A stretch of 64,000 nucleotides of DNA, taken from positions 2,914,001 to 2,978,000 of the forward strand of contig OX104128.1 in NCBI GenBank assembly GCA_944470555.2, written 5' to 3'. The position numbers were made by a program, and so were the translations under genes. The notes below the pieces were generated by a model that had not been told where the DNA came from, did not search any database, and worked only from the letters and a program-made list of their open reading frames with translations. Source of the DNA: Heterobilharzia americana (lineage: Eukaryota > Platyhelminthes > Trematoda > Strigeidida > Schistosomatidae). Below are positions 22,328-33,779 of the stretch, piece after piece (the first letter of the stretch is position 1; the number at the start of each line of letters is the position of its first letter).

Positions 22328-24068
22328 TCTGTCTTATTGGAATACGTTCTGAGTCTGGAATGGTCACAATTATCTTCCCGGTTCTGAAAAACCTGAAAGG
22401 ATAGGACTGATTAATTAATCTGGTCTCAAGTTAGTATTACTGCATCTAATCTGGAGAAAGCTTCTCGAGTATAGCCCATCGGTACCGTGGGACTCGAGGT
22501 GTGCGTCTAGCCTCTTTTTAAAGGTATCGGGAGATGGAGCTGTAACAACTACTGAAGAGAGGGAATTCCACAGTTTACAGACTCTAACTGCAAATGAGTT
22601 AGTACAGATCCTTGTACATGCTCTCTCGTGCTCTATTCTTAACGGGTGACCCTTCAAATCACGTTTCCGACTGAAGCCTAGAAAGGGTCTGTTGGGGTGA
22701 AGGGGATTATGGGCAATGTGGTACATCATGATCATATCTCCTGTGATCCTCCGGTGTTGTACTGGGTGCAGCTGAAGAGCAACTAAGCGGTCTGGGTACG
22801 GTTTGTGCCGTAACCTAATCACTTTCTTTGTAGCTCTTCCCTGTACCCGTTCTAGGATGGCAATGTCCTTTTTCAAGTATTGGGACATCGCAAGCGAATT
22901 TTTTTCCAAATGAGTACGAATGTACACAGCATATACTGTGGTGAAAAGATCAGGAGTTAGACACCCTAAGGTTCGCGAGAGAAACCCCAAGATTCCATAA
23001 GCCCTACTGGCTGCAAGGTGACAGTGAACAGAGGCTCCCAGTGTATCATTTAGTGTAACTCCCAGATCTTGTTCCATGTTAGAGTGACAAATATTTATTT
23101 CACCTAGAGAGTAAGAACTGGGACCGCCTTTAGGTTTGTCAACTATCATAATTCGACACTTCTTCGAGTTGAGAGGAAGCAGGTTCTCTGTAGTCCAATT
23201 AAGGATTTTCGTAAGGTCCTCCTGGAAAACCGAAATATCCGTTGGTTCCTGTATTTCCCCCCAGATCTTCAGATCATAGGCGTATAATAGTGCATGCGAA
23301 TTAAGGACCCCTGGTAGGTCATTGATAAAAGCAAGAAACAGTAGTGGGCCCAGTATGGGAACTCGAAGCACACCACTCAGCATCGAGAACCAAACAGATA
23401 GAGGGGGGTTAACTCTGACTACACCCTGGTGTACAGATAATCTCTAAGCCAGATTAATAATTTTCCATGTACACCCATGAGCTGGAGTTTCTTACAAAAT
23501 ATCATGATTTACCCTGTCAAAGGCCTTAGAAAGGTCAAGTAAACCAATGTGTACAGGCTTTTTCTTCTGGACAGAGAGTATCCAGCTACTCCAAGCTATC
23601 AACAAGTTGGTGTTACATGACATTCGTGGTAGAAAGCCATGCTGACAGTCGTTTGGATTGATTTCTGAAGTGATCACGAAGTGAGTCATTTATGACTCTC
23701 TCCACGACCTTCGCAACTTAAAAGATTAGGGAGATTGGTCTGTAATTGGAGGCGAGTAGTTTGTTTCTACCTTTACAAATTAGGACGACAGCTGCCCGTT
23801 TCCAGAAACGAGCATTTGAAGAGGTTTGCTAGTGGGGTACATAGAACTTCAGCACACTCCTTGAGTGCTCTTGGGCGCATCCCATCGAATCCTGGAGACT
23901 CATTCAGGTTCAGTTTCTTTGATATTTCCATAATTACAGAGGGTTTAAACTCTATATGACTTAATTCCTCTGTAATACGGGTGTCCGAAAGAGGCGGGGT
24001 TTTGTCTCCCAAATGACAGTTGTTTTGGAACTCAAGAGCTAGTAGGTTTGCAACTTCGAGGGGTAGTA
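22328..24068 (-). mobile_element. CR1-like element CR1-b nested antisense in CR1-a
   Basis: The minus strand carries a 5'-truncated CR1-like ORF2 from the linker before RT (about 24068) to its 3' end (about 22328-22415). The flanking CR1-a endonuclease reads across the gap, so CR1-b must be the younger insertion. No clear target-site duplication was found, and the limits could move by 10-20 bp. Confidence 0.82.
22415..24012 (-). pseudogene. CR1-b reverse transcriptase ORF
   Basis: The minus strand gives MEISKKLNLNESPGFDGMRP (about 23930), DCQHGFLPRMSCNTN (about 23650) and HIGLLDLSKAFDRVNHDIL (RT motif A, about 23550). It then runs open for 322 codons (23383-22415). In that frame the expected YADD is LLYAYDLKIWG, which loses the second catalytic aspartate context. 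The thumb and C-terminal end are well preserved (TRICTNSFAVRVCKLWNSLS). Inactive by motif, but among the longest frames in the window. Confidence 0.85.
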
Positions 24069-27000
24069 CTGTGTAAGGACGGATGGGGTTGTGGGCCGCA
24101 AAGGTGGCGGCATACTACTAAACGTTATGGATGACGTCCACGTACGGTTAGTCACTTCTGAAGCACATGAATGTGGGACCTGTGAAGTGGCCAGTTGCGA
24201 GCTGAAGTCAAAGCATGGTTTCTGTACTATCGGGGTCATTTACTGTAGTCCATCCCGCCTTGCAAATGACTTCGTACTAACCCACATACGTAACTGGAGT
24301 AGATTTGACACATGCCTAATAGTCGAGGATCTGAATGCTCCACACATAAACTGGACGGAGCCAAAAGTCACACCACCAGGTGGTTCCTTCGAAAATGACT
24401 TACTTTTGACGTTCTTAAATCTGCTTTAGTTCAAAACGTAGCATGTGCAACACATTACGATTCTGAACACAAAACATCGTTATTAGATTTAGTTTAAACC
24501 CATCAATGTGAAGACATTCTGGATCTACGATGCTTCCCTCCATTAGCTATTAGCTACCATATAGTGCTAACTTTTGGTTTTCGGACTAATGAGTTTGATT
24601 TTGACACTGCCTCCCCTAGACCTAAAGTATGGCGTGCGGACATTTCAAGTATAAGGGATTGCGCAGTCAGTAACGATTGGACTGTCGTCAAGGACTCATA
24701 AATTGAGAATGCATGGAATAGGTTTAGAACTCTATTTGAAGAGGCAACGACGCCATTCATTCCATGTTCGACTCCACGACGATCCTCACATCACCCTCCG
24801 TGGCTTACTAAAGACATTAAAAGACTGTTGAGGCGGAGGAAACGTTTATGGGACTTGTTTCCAGAAACTAGACTGGAAACGTTTAAGACTGGTTATTGTA
24901 AATTCCGTAATCTCTGCAAGACTTTGATTACACGGTCTCGAATGTCCCACGAGAAGCGGCTTGTGAGGGATTGCCCAAATTGTTCCAAAAGACTGTTCGC
25001 ATTCGTCAGAAGGAGGACGAAAAGAAAAGGCTGAATTCCCTCTCTGGGGACGGATGAGAAGTCCGATAGTCTGGCGGAATGTAATCTGGAAAGATGCCAT
25101 AATCAGCACAGTCTTTAAGACTGGTAGTCGCCATTTGGTGTCTAACTATCGTCCTGTGAGTCTAACTAGCGTAGTTGTTAAGATTTTAGAAAAAATAATT
25201 CATGACAGGGTACTTAAACATGTGGAATCAAGCAATCTTCTGGCACCACGGCAACATGGTTTTCGTACTGGGCATTCCTGTCTAACTAACCTCCTTACCA
25301 CAAGAGAGGAATGGGTTGCGGCCCGTGATTGCAGGCTGCCAATAGATACCGTGTTTATAGACTTCAGTGAAGGCATTCGACAGTGTCACGTGAAATTACT
25401 AGGAAAGCTCTTTTGCTTCGGGTTTGGTACTTCACTGCAGGCTTGGATTAAGGGCTTTTTATACGATAGAAGGCAAAGAGTAAGGGTAAATGGGGCACTA
25501 ACCGGGTGTAAACCTGTGGTGAGTGGAGTTCCTCAAGGACGATCCTGGGTCCACTACTTTTCTTGTTATATATCAACGAATTGCCAAATATGCTCAACTC
25601 TTCGGCGCTGTTATTTGCCGATGATGTAAAGGTTTGGAGAGCCATACACAGTGACGCAGATGGGTATGCGCTTCAGGCGGATTTAGATGAACTAGTAGTA
25701 GGTCCAAACGTTGGTGCTTGGAAATCAGTTCTCACAAAAGTGCAATAATACACATTGGTCGTAGCAGATGTTTCCAGTATTCCTTCGATGGTATACCACT
25801 ACCTCCAGTCCTTGAAATAAAAGACTTGGGTGTCATCATTAGTCATGATTCGAAAACCTGGCAAGCCGCAATGCAGCTGCAGCAAAGGGCTTCCGCATAT
25901 TATGGTCCCCCGCAGAGCTTTCAAATTTTTTGATGAGGGCATGTTTAGAATAATCCACTCTACCTACGTTAGACCTCACTTGGAATACTGCATTCAGGCG
26001 GCCAGCCCATGTCTAAAAAAGGATGCTGACGCACTCGAGCGTGTTCATAGGGTAAGTACTAAGCTCGTAGCAGGCCTTTCGAATCTGTCCTATGAAGAAC
26101 GACTGGATCAGCTAGGTTATTCCCACTGTCTTACCGCAGAAGACAAGTGATCTCATATTGGCATTTTGTATTCTTAATAACAACTTCGGTACTGATATGT
26201 CCTACTTTTTCTCCCTTGCTAGAACTGACTATCTCCGAGGGCATCACAAGAAAATTCAAAAACCGCCATCGAATCAACTTAGTGTGAATCTGCATTTCTC
26301 CCATTGTGTTGTCAACGACTGGAACTCCTTACCTCAGCAAGTAGTATCAGCATCTTCTGTCAACGCGTTCAAGCGAAACTGGATCTTCACAGAGATATCC
26401 TCTGCAAGGATTAACACAGGCCAACTGGCCTACTATCCTTATAACTGAAAACAAATACCCAATATCTATTTGACGAGCTTATGTAGTCGATTTCATCGCG
26501 TTCGCTTCTAGATCTTGTGGGTGATCCCAGGTTTGCGGTGGATTCCAATTAAGAAAGCCTACCCACTTGCCTGAAGCAACTCTGGTCAGCACGGCAGTCG
26601 GTTGAGTATTGATTAAATTTGTAGGAATTGTATGATTTGTCCAACGACTGTGTTGTGCCACCACAAAGTTGTTCCGGCTAGTTGAGAAAACAGATGTTCG
26701 GCGAAATCAATGGAGAAGACATTCGAAGAAAAAAGCAATCAACGTGAAAGGATGAGGAATGTAAGGAGAGAGAAGGAAAAATCTAGGTAGATTCAATGGA
26801 GAAAGTGATGTGGCGAACCTCAACAAATAGGGTGAGATCACGGAGTCGGAGGCTAGAAAGGCAGCATGTGAGGTTTTAGGATGCAGTATTGCAAAAGAAA
26901 CGACAGTGTTATGATTTTGGGGGTGAGGTAACTAACCGTAGACGTCTAAGAGGAAAGTATGAGGTCAAGTCAATTTGGCGATGATGGTGGCAACACAAAA

Positions 27001-27488
27001 GACGTAGTGAGAAAGGATGTGAACACACGTAAGTTTTCTCCTGTGATTGGTGAGTCCCTCTGAGTTACCACGAAAACTATCACAGCTGCCGTTCAGCAGG
27101 ATTCCATTGTCCATATGACTTGTAGGACGTTATCAAGTCGCCACGTAACCCAAAAAAGCTGAGAGTTAAACCCTAGGCCCTTCAGATTATTCTCATAGGA
27201 TCTTGATCGCATCCTTACCACACCCTTGGATACTGGCCTCTGGACTCTCTAAGGAAATTTCACATCTCTTCAGATATGATTAGTATGTACTTATATTCTG
27301 GACCTCTAGGTGAAGTCGTAAATGGGTCTTGCGCAGCTTTCAGAGGAGACCGGGACTGACAGCACATAGCTGTGCACGGTTGCAATGCTGTTCCCTATGG
27401 AGGGATCTCTTCGGTAATTGGGATGCAGTCTAGCTTGTCGGCAGGTATCAGTCCTAGGTCAAAACGCTTGGTGGCATGGAAAGGTTGT

Positions 27489-30400
27489 GAAAAATAGTGT
27501 AAAAAACTCTTCAGTGTGTGGGGAAACATAGCCCGGAATTTTCGTTACGATTATTACTTATCTCCTGGGTTTCTGTTGAAACATGCAGCTTCAGTAGCCC
27601 TGCTGCATTGCATTTTGTTCCCCACGGTCTCTTTGACCTCGTCTCATGACTGCCCAGAAGCTTTCATTTCTTCCTCACACCATCTGCTCCGTGTCACCCT
27701 CGGGAGCCTGGTTCGTCATTTGTTCTTTGAGTTCCACTCAATGGCCTGGAGCGTGATGTCCCCAAATGGTATTCTCAGTGTATCCTCTATCCAGTCCATC
27801 TCCACTTTCTTCCGTATATTCGTTGGGCGATGGGTTAGGGCTCGTTGCCAGCCACAGTTCCTTCTCGCTCATTCTTTCTGGCCATCTGATCTTCATTGTC
27901 AGTATCAGGCAAGCGTAAGCTGCAGGTGTTGATGAATTTCGTTAGTTTGTTTGAAATGCTTTTCATGACGCACCGAGCCTCCCAACCTTACAGAAGCACT
28001 GACTTACTTGACTGGCATTAGTGTTGAACCTTCGGATCTTGTTCACGCTTTGTGCTGAGTACATTAGATCTCCATGCTGATTATTTCAGACTAATGAAGG
28101 CTTCCCTTAGCCTTTCTGGTCCTGGCTTTGACGTCTTCACGTGTGTCGCCACCACCCGTAGCTGAAACGATGCTGCCTAGGCAGGTAGGCGAAAGAGACT
28201 AATTCCTTTAGGTTCTTCCCGTTGATGGTGATTGGTGTTTGTTGTTGTTGTTGGTAGTGGTGTTGGTTGGGTATCTTCATCATCTCCATCTTCTCTACGT
28301 TCACTTGAAGTCCCGTCTTTGTTGCCTCTTCTGTCAACTTGCTGGTTTTTGCCCGTAGAGCTTTGAGTTTGTGCGACATCGGACACAAATCGCCAGAGAA
28401 ATCCAAATCTTCTCCTGAGGTCTCTCCATCGGTCCAGCCAGCGTAAGCCTATCTTCTCGCTACTCACGGTTTGTTGCGTAATCCAGTCCACCACAAACAG
28501 GAAGATCGTTGGTGACAGTGGGCGGCGGCCTTGTCTTACTCTTATCACTTCAAAACGTAACTGAGCTTTCCGTTGTGGATCACTTAGCATGTGGCGTCGT
28601 CATATAGCTGCTACTGAATGAAGCTGACAAAGGTTTGTGTCGATAAAACCGTAGTGTTGAAGCAGCTGCGTGTCAAATAGCTTCTCAGTCGACGCTGAAG
28701 AAGGTCTCTCCAAAGTGGATGAAGTTGAGATAAAGAGAGTTGACTGCCATTGTGTGCTCTGTTGTATGATGACGCGTAGCGTAGGGTTGCAGTTTAACCC
28801 ACACATGATTTGTTCTTCCTGAATCAAGCCAGCCTGTTCTGGCGGTAATTTGAATCCAGGGTATCATCCAGTCTCCCCGGGGCGACGCCGCCATATATAC
28901 GCTTGAGATGCACAGAAGCGTGATGCCGCGCCGGTTCTTGTCCTTTCTAAGACTTCGGTCTCCCTTGTCTGGGAGTTTGACAAGGTAGCCCTTCCTCCAG
29001 TCAACCCGCGAGTACCCTTCCTTCCCTCCTTCCAAACCTCCTGCAGTAATCGTGTGGGCATGACCGCTGTTGTCTGTGCGTATGTTTTCAGTACTTCTGG
29101 TGGAATTCCATCTGGTCCTGCTGCTTTCCAGGCTTTCAGTGATATTTCGGCGTTCAGATTTTCGGCTTTTGACGGGGGGCTTCTGTTCACTGATAATTCT
29201 GTGACTGAGCTACTACTGGTATTTCTGGATGAGTTGCAGGTAATGGTAGTAGTCGATTCAAGAGTTTTCTGAAGTGGTCAGTTATCGTTTCCTTTGTTTC
29301 TCCTCTTCGCTAACTAGATTTCCCCGCTCTCCTTCATTGGTTTCATCTGATCTCTTGCCAGATGGTAACCCGGTTAGTTGATATAATGTCTTACCTGTTC
29401 TGATTCACTTGCAAGTGTCTCGTGGAAGTGTCCTTTGTCTTTTAGCTCACTTTTCTTTACTTCCTTGTTCAGTGTTTTATGGGTTGTACTCAGCTCCTCT
29501 TTTCTTTGTTCATCAATGCCCTTCACTGCACTGGTTCATTTTCAGCTTCACCGTCTTCCTCTCCCCACTCCATCGGCTTCCATGCATCTGCGGAGACTAG
29601 TTCCTCGTCTTGTTTCTTCTTCCTTCCAAACACGGTTATACAGGTTTCCTTCCACGTCTCTTTCAGAGAGCTCCAGTGTTCTTCCAGACAGGCTCCTTCA
29701 GGGACGTTGCTCAAAGTCTCCCATTTTGTTCCGATGGCTGACGTGGAGATGTCGTTTGCGATTTCGTCTTTCGGTTCAGCTTCTGTTCTGTGTTGAACTT
29801 CAACTATAGTTGTCTATTACCAACTTATGTGGAGGCTTTCGACTTGATTTTGAAGGTGGGTTCCTTGCAAATCTGCTCCCCCCTCTACCTGATCCCTTGT
29901 CCAGTCAACTGCTTCTCCAGTTTCTTCAGATTGAGACGAAGTCGATCTGATTTTTAGCGTGTCCATATGCTTAAATCAAATCCATGTCGCTTTGTGAATA
30001 CCCTTGTGTTTGTATACATTGTCTCCAATCACCAAATCGTCGAATGCACAGAAATCTGCAAACATTTCTCCATTCTCGTTCATCTCACCGAGTGCCTCTC
30101 AACCCTTGATAGATGGGTTCTTTTTCCGTGTTGTCTGCTCTCAGTTTGGCATTCATGTCACCCATTAAAATGAACTTTGACGTCGCCATCTGTGGTGGGT
30201 CTTGTCCAGTAATGACTGCATTTGTCTGTGGAATCCCTCCTGATCCTAATCGTTGACGAAATTAGGTCCCACTGCATGAGAGAGAGGGAGCCTCCGGTCC
30301 TATTGGAGAGATCATGATAGCCACTCTCTCAGTGTGCCCGTAGTTGTCGTCTGGGTGATAGTATAGGAGTGGATTATTGACTCCAGTTGAGAGTTTGGAG

Positions 30401-30786
30401 AGTCCACTTGCATTCCACCTGCCTTCGCAAATTCCCAACACTTCTATGCTATACCTTCTCATCCCTTTTGCGACCCGGACAGCCCCGCTAGGTTGAAACG
30501 TGGTGCGGACATTCCACGTCCCCGTGCTTACTTCCGCTCTGATCGAGAGAGAGAAGACACATTGGCCGACCGGCTTGCTGAGGGCTTTCACCAAATGGGG
30601 TTATTTCGTCTCTCTGACTCCAAAGAGGGATAGGTTTATCCCCATTTTTCATATTTTCTTTGTGCTTTGAGGATTTTTTAGCGATTGGACTGGTATAACG
30701 GGGCAGTGTTACTAGTCCTATGCCCAACATTCCTCGTTTATCCAGGTTTACGACAGGCTATTAACTAGTGAACTAGTTAACCAGTG
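27489..30786 (-). mobile_element. RTE copy R3, near full length, with 8-bp target duplication
   Basis: Runs on the minus strand from the 5' leader (CTGGTTAACTAGTTCAC at about 30780) to a 3' tail at about 27490-27560. AAGGTTGT at 27481-27488 and 30787-30794 flanks it and is the likely target-site duplication. Length about 3.3 kb, similar to R1. Its 5' 380 bp differ from R5 (38.9 kb) at about one position. It interrupts CR1-c. Confidence 0.85.
27580..30730 (-). pseudogene. Broken endonuclease-RT polyprotein of R3
   Basis: The minus strand encodes RMRRYSIEVLGICEGRW-type endonuclease start (KGMRRYSIEVLGICEGRWNA, about 30455), ISLKAWKAAGPDGIPPEVL (about 29135), the RT palm with VRQGRRPLSPTIFLFVVDW (about 28530) and the C-terminal VMKIPN-type block (MMKIPNQHHYQQQQQTP, about 28270). 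The catalytic site is FSGD instead of FADD (about 28400). Several frameshifts and stops separate the parts. Confidence 0.8.
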
Positions 30787-32650
30787 AAGGTTGTTCCTCT
30801 ATTTGCTGACGTTAAACGCCTGTACGTGGTTAGTTACCCACTTTCCAAGCCGTCTGAGATCACTTGTTGCTGCACTTGATTCCGTGTCAGATGTCATAGC
30901 GCTTCATAATTTAACATCAACATGAAATGGTGCTGGGGAGCTGAGAGTCGAAGGGAGGTCCTCCACAAAGCGGAGAAATAGCATCGGACCTAGAATCTCT
31001 CCCTGGTATATACCGGATGGTGATACCTCTCAGGTCGAGCCCACCCCGTTGACTTTTGCGCGGAATTCCCAGTCGTCTAAATACTCCCGCAGCCAGAAGA
31101 GCACCTTACAGTTAATTTTAGGCCTTGATATTTTGCGAGTGAGCACGGAGGGTGCGGCCGTTTTAGGGGTCCTCGAGAAATCCGAAAAAACGCATGAACA
31201 GGGACGTGTTTTGGTGTGTCGAAGGTGGTGCTAAATGTCTCGGCAATCTCCGTTCCAGTGGGTTTTTCACCGTTCAGCCCATCCACAACGTAACCTACCC
31301 TAGTTTTAGATTTTGTATCCGTCAAGGATCGGTATAAGTCTTCGGGACCCGCGACAAGCCTCTAGGCTGAGTTTTCTGGGGACGACCTCCTTCCTCCCCC
31401 CACTTTGATGTTGCAACATATGCCCTATGATGTGACTCTTTTCTGGAGATTTTCCAGGTACGCCGTGCTTCTCTCTTGTATTTCAAAAGGTGTTCAGTTC
31501 ACCGCTTCAGCCATGCAGTTTGACACGCATGTGGCTACCGAGACGTTTTCAGGGCCGCCCTCTTAATGATATTCCCCGCCGGTCGACGGGGTGCTCCACT
31601 TGTAAGGCCCTTGTACTGCCAACAGCCGTTGGTTCATCGCTACGCGGTTTGCCTTGTTGTGGCAAACACAGGGGCAAGATATCTCCCATGATAGTTGTTC
31701 ACTGAATATCAGACCAAGCACGGTCACGCCGGGATCAATGATGCCGTTAGGGGGTTTGAGCATGAACGTTTTCTGCTGGTAGATGGTCTCTAGCGAGAAA
31801 ACAGTCAGGTCTGGTTGGTTTGCCGCCCGGCTGCAAGCGAAAATCGCCAATATTCTCACAGAGTTAAGCCTTCCTGATGATACTGAGCCGGTGTAGGCCG
31901 AATCTCCAGCCTGAAATTGCCTTGCCGTGTCCAGGCTAGGGAGTTGGGACAATAAAATACCCCGCCGTGTTGACCTGATCATATCCTGCACACATCAATG
32001 TGGACAATGCCTGGATCAGTTATCAGTTCTGTCCCGCACTGTTAGTTGGGGCTTTATAGATCCCCAAACCGGGCGCTTGGTGTATCGAGCCGCAAAGTGG
32101 CACCCGATGGAGTTGAGAGCCCTGACGGTAGAAATTCAACGGCCAGCAAACTTTTCAGGCTGCCACTCATAAGCATTGTCATTCCCCCCTTCTCTTGCTT
32201 TCCCCGGTCCTCCTGAACAGACGCATACCGTCCACAGTAGCTTTGGTATCACTAATGTCCGACGATAACCAAGTTTCTGCCAGGATTCCTGCTTTCACAG
32301 CAAAGCAGGAGTAGAGGGATCCTAGTTCCGTCATCCCATGTCTAAGTCCTCTCACGTAGCTGTCAAGATACTGGTAGCTACTTCTAGCAACTTGAAGTGT
32401 TTTAGTAGGGCCAATAGTGTGCAACAGTAAAAGTTGCTACCGGCCGACCAGTTCCAGTGGAGCAGGAAGAGGAAGCGTGTTGTTTTGGGTTGTCTTCTGG
32501 GTTCTGAGATTTGGTTCCTTTTGTTTAGCCATAAGACTGCGGTTGTCTTGGAAATCTTTACGACTCACCTGCTGAGAACTTTGTAGGCAGTCTCTGTGAC
32601 GGAAAATTGATCTGAAAACCCCTTCTGATAACCCCATTTGATTGTATTGC

Positions 32651-33744
32651 ATTTATTTGGATATTTTTACCCTCGTTATGGGTGGCGTACCTTTGACCCT
32701 AGCCGGTGCAATTTTATTTGGTTATTTAACTGTCTTCTTTAACTCTGTACTCAGCATTTGCCTTTGTATGATTGAGACCTATCACGAATGCCTCACTTTC
32801 CTATTATGTGACGCTGGACTGTTGTCAAGGTGATGTTGTTTTACCGTGCCTGACATTTTGTTTTGGTTCAACTTACGGTTATGCTGTGATTTGACTGTTT
32901 GTCTTTTGACTGTCTACTGGAGACGTTTATTTGTTGATTTGATTCTGGTGGACAGAGATTTTCCCTTTGTTGGGAATATTCTTATTGGCTGTCAGGTACT
33001 TAACAATTATATTTGTGTAACCAGTCTCTACAGTATAGTACGTATTTGTACCTGAGAGCGTTTGGACAGTGTAGTTACCCAATGGCACTGTCGAGGTGTT
33101 TTGTAATATTGATATAACTTATCGTTGCTTTGACAGTACCACAGATTTTGTTACCAATCTGCTACTCAGTTACTACAAACCGTGTTTTGATATTTTGATC
33201 CGATCTTTGACTGTGCGTCACTCGCGGAAGTTCGGAAGCTATACAGTAGATCGCAGGAACTAGTCAGATTCACGTCGGTTGGCACCGTCTGTTTATTTCT
33301 CGCATTCAGGCCAAGATTATTGGATTCCGGCCACTACAGTCTCCATCTGGCGAAGGGTTTACTTTAGGAACGCAGGCCGGTTTATGGAGAGAAACTGAGG
33401 TGCTGCTAGGATCTGTGATATTTTTGCCACTCCCATAGGCAAGGGTACCTGTTACCAAACAGTAAATGATACTTTCCAGGCGGTACTGAAGACCATGTGG
33501 GTAGAGAAAAAGAGGATGAAGGGCACATCGGGAGAATAGTAACTTCCCTACTAATAATAAGGAGTTATGCCCAGCTACTGAAATACTAGACCACTGTGGA
33601 ATAGAGGCGGATAAGGTTATGCTTCGTTGTTGCTGGTGAATGTTTTTGCCCAGTCGTGTGTGGTTGCCCAATTTTGGCCTGAAAGACTTAGCTGAAGGAG
33701 CTGTGGTCACCTGCCCAAGGAGTAAGGCTTCACCACGCCCATAC
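32651..33744. other. Unassigned DNA between CR1-c and R4
   Basis: May include the 5' part or ORF1 region of CR1-c on the minus strand, but no PHD finger or other ORF1 motif is visible. A 134-codon minus frame at 33710-33306 has no recognisable domain. Confidence 0.4.
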
Positions 33745-33779
33745 TTTGTGATGACACATTATTATTTTATTATTCATCC

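Larger units (their letters stand above)
22138..26448 (+). pseudogene. CR1-a ORF2, endonuclease-reverse transcriptase, interrupted
   Basis: The endonuclease starts IYTNVRSIRSKMTDLENLIC with VVALTET (about 22145-22240). It is cut by CR1-b and resumes with GRKGGGILLNV (about 24092) and VIYCSPSRLAN (about 24236). The RT has STVFKTGSRHLVSNYRPVSL (about 25108), HGFRTGHSC (about 25256), a decayed motif A, SGVPQG (about 25522) and an intact catalytic FADDVKVW (about 25617). The C-terminal end reads YVRPHLEYCIQAASPCLKKD (about 25966) and VNDWNSLPQQVVSASSVNAF (about 26309). Frameshifts and stops separate the pieces, so no active enzyme is expected. Confidence 0.85.
20990..26455 (+). mobile_element. 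CR1-like non-LTR retrotransposon CR1-a, split by an antisense insertion
   Basis: Two plus-strand blocks, about 20990-22327 and 24069-26455, together carry an almost complete two-ORF CR1-like element. ORF1 has a PHD finger. ORF2 has endonuclease and reverse transcriptase. The endonuclease is interrupted at about 22327 and resumes at about 24069 (YCVRTDGVVGRKGGGILL). The intervening 1.74 kb is another CR1-like copy on the other strand. The CR1 clade is represented in schistosomes by SR1 and related families. Ends are approximate. Confidence 0.85.
26480..32650 (-). mobile_element. CR1-like element CR1-c split by RTE copy R3
   Basis: The right block (32650-30787, minus) encodes the endonuclease motif ILAETWLSSDISD (about 32310), a linker, an RT segment with EILGPMLFLRFVEDLPSTL (about 31000-30930) and LGKWVTNYVQAFNVSK (about 30840). 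R3 then interrupts. The left block (27488 down to about 26500) carries a decayed RT C-terminus recognisable by VQRPVSKGVVRMRSRSYENN (about 27240-27180). The 3' end within 26.5-27.0 kb is poorly defined. The frame is heavily broken, more so than CR1-a. Confidence 0.7.

Noticed and set aside
33306..33710. 134-codon minus-strand frame
   Set aside because: No recognisable domain, no splice signals and low-complexity Ser/Pro/Leu content; treated as chance.
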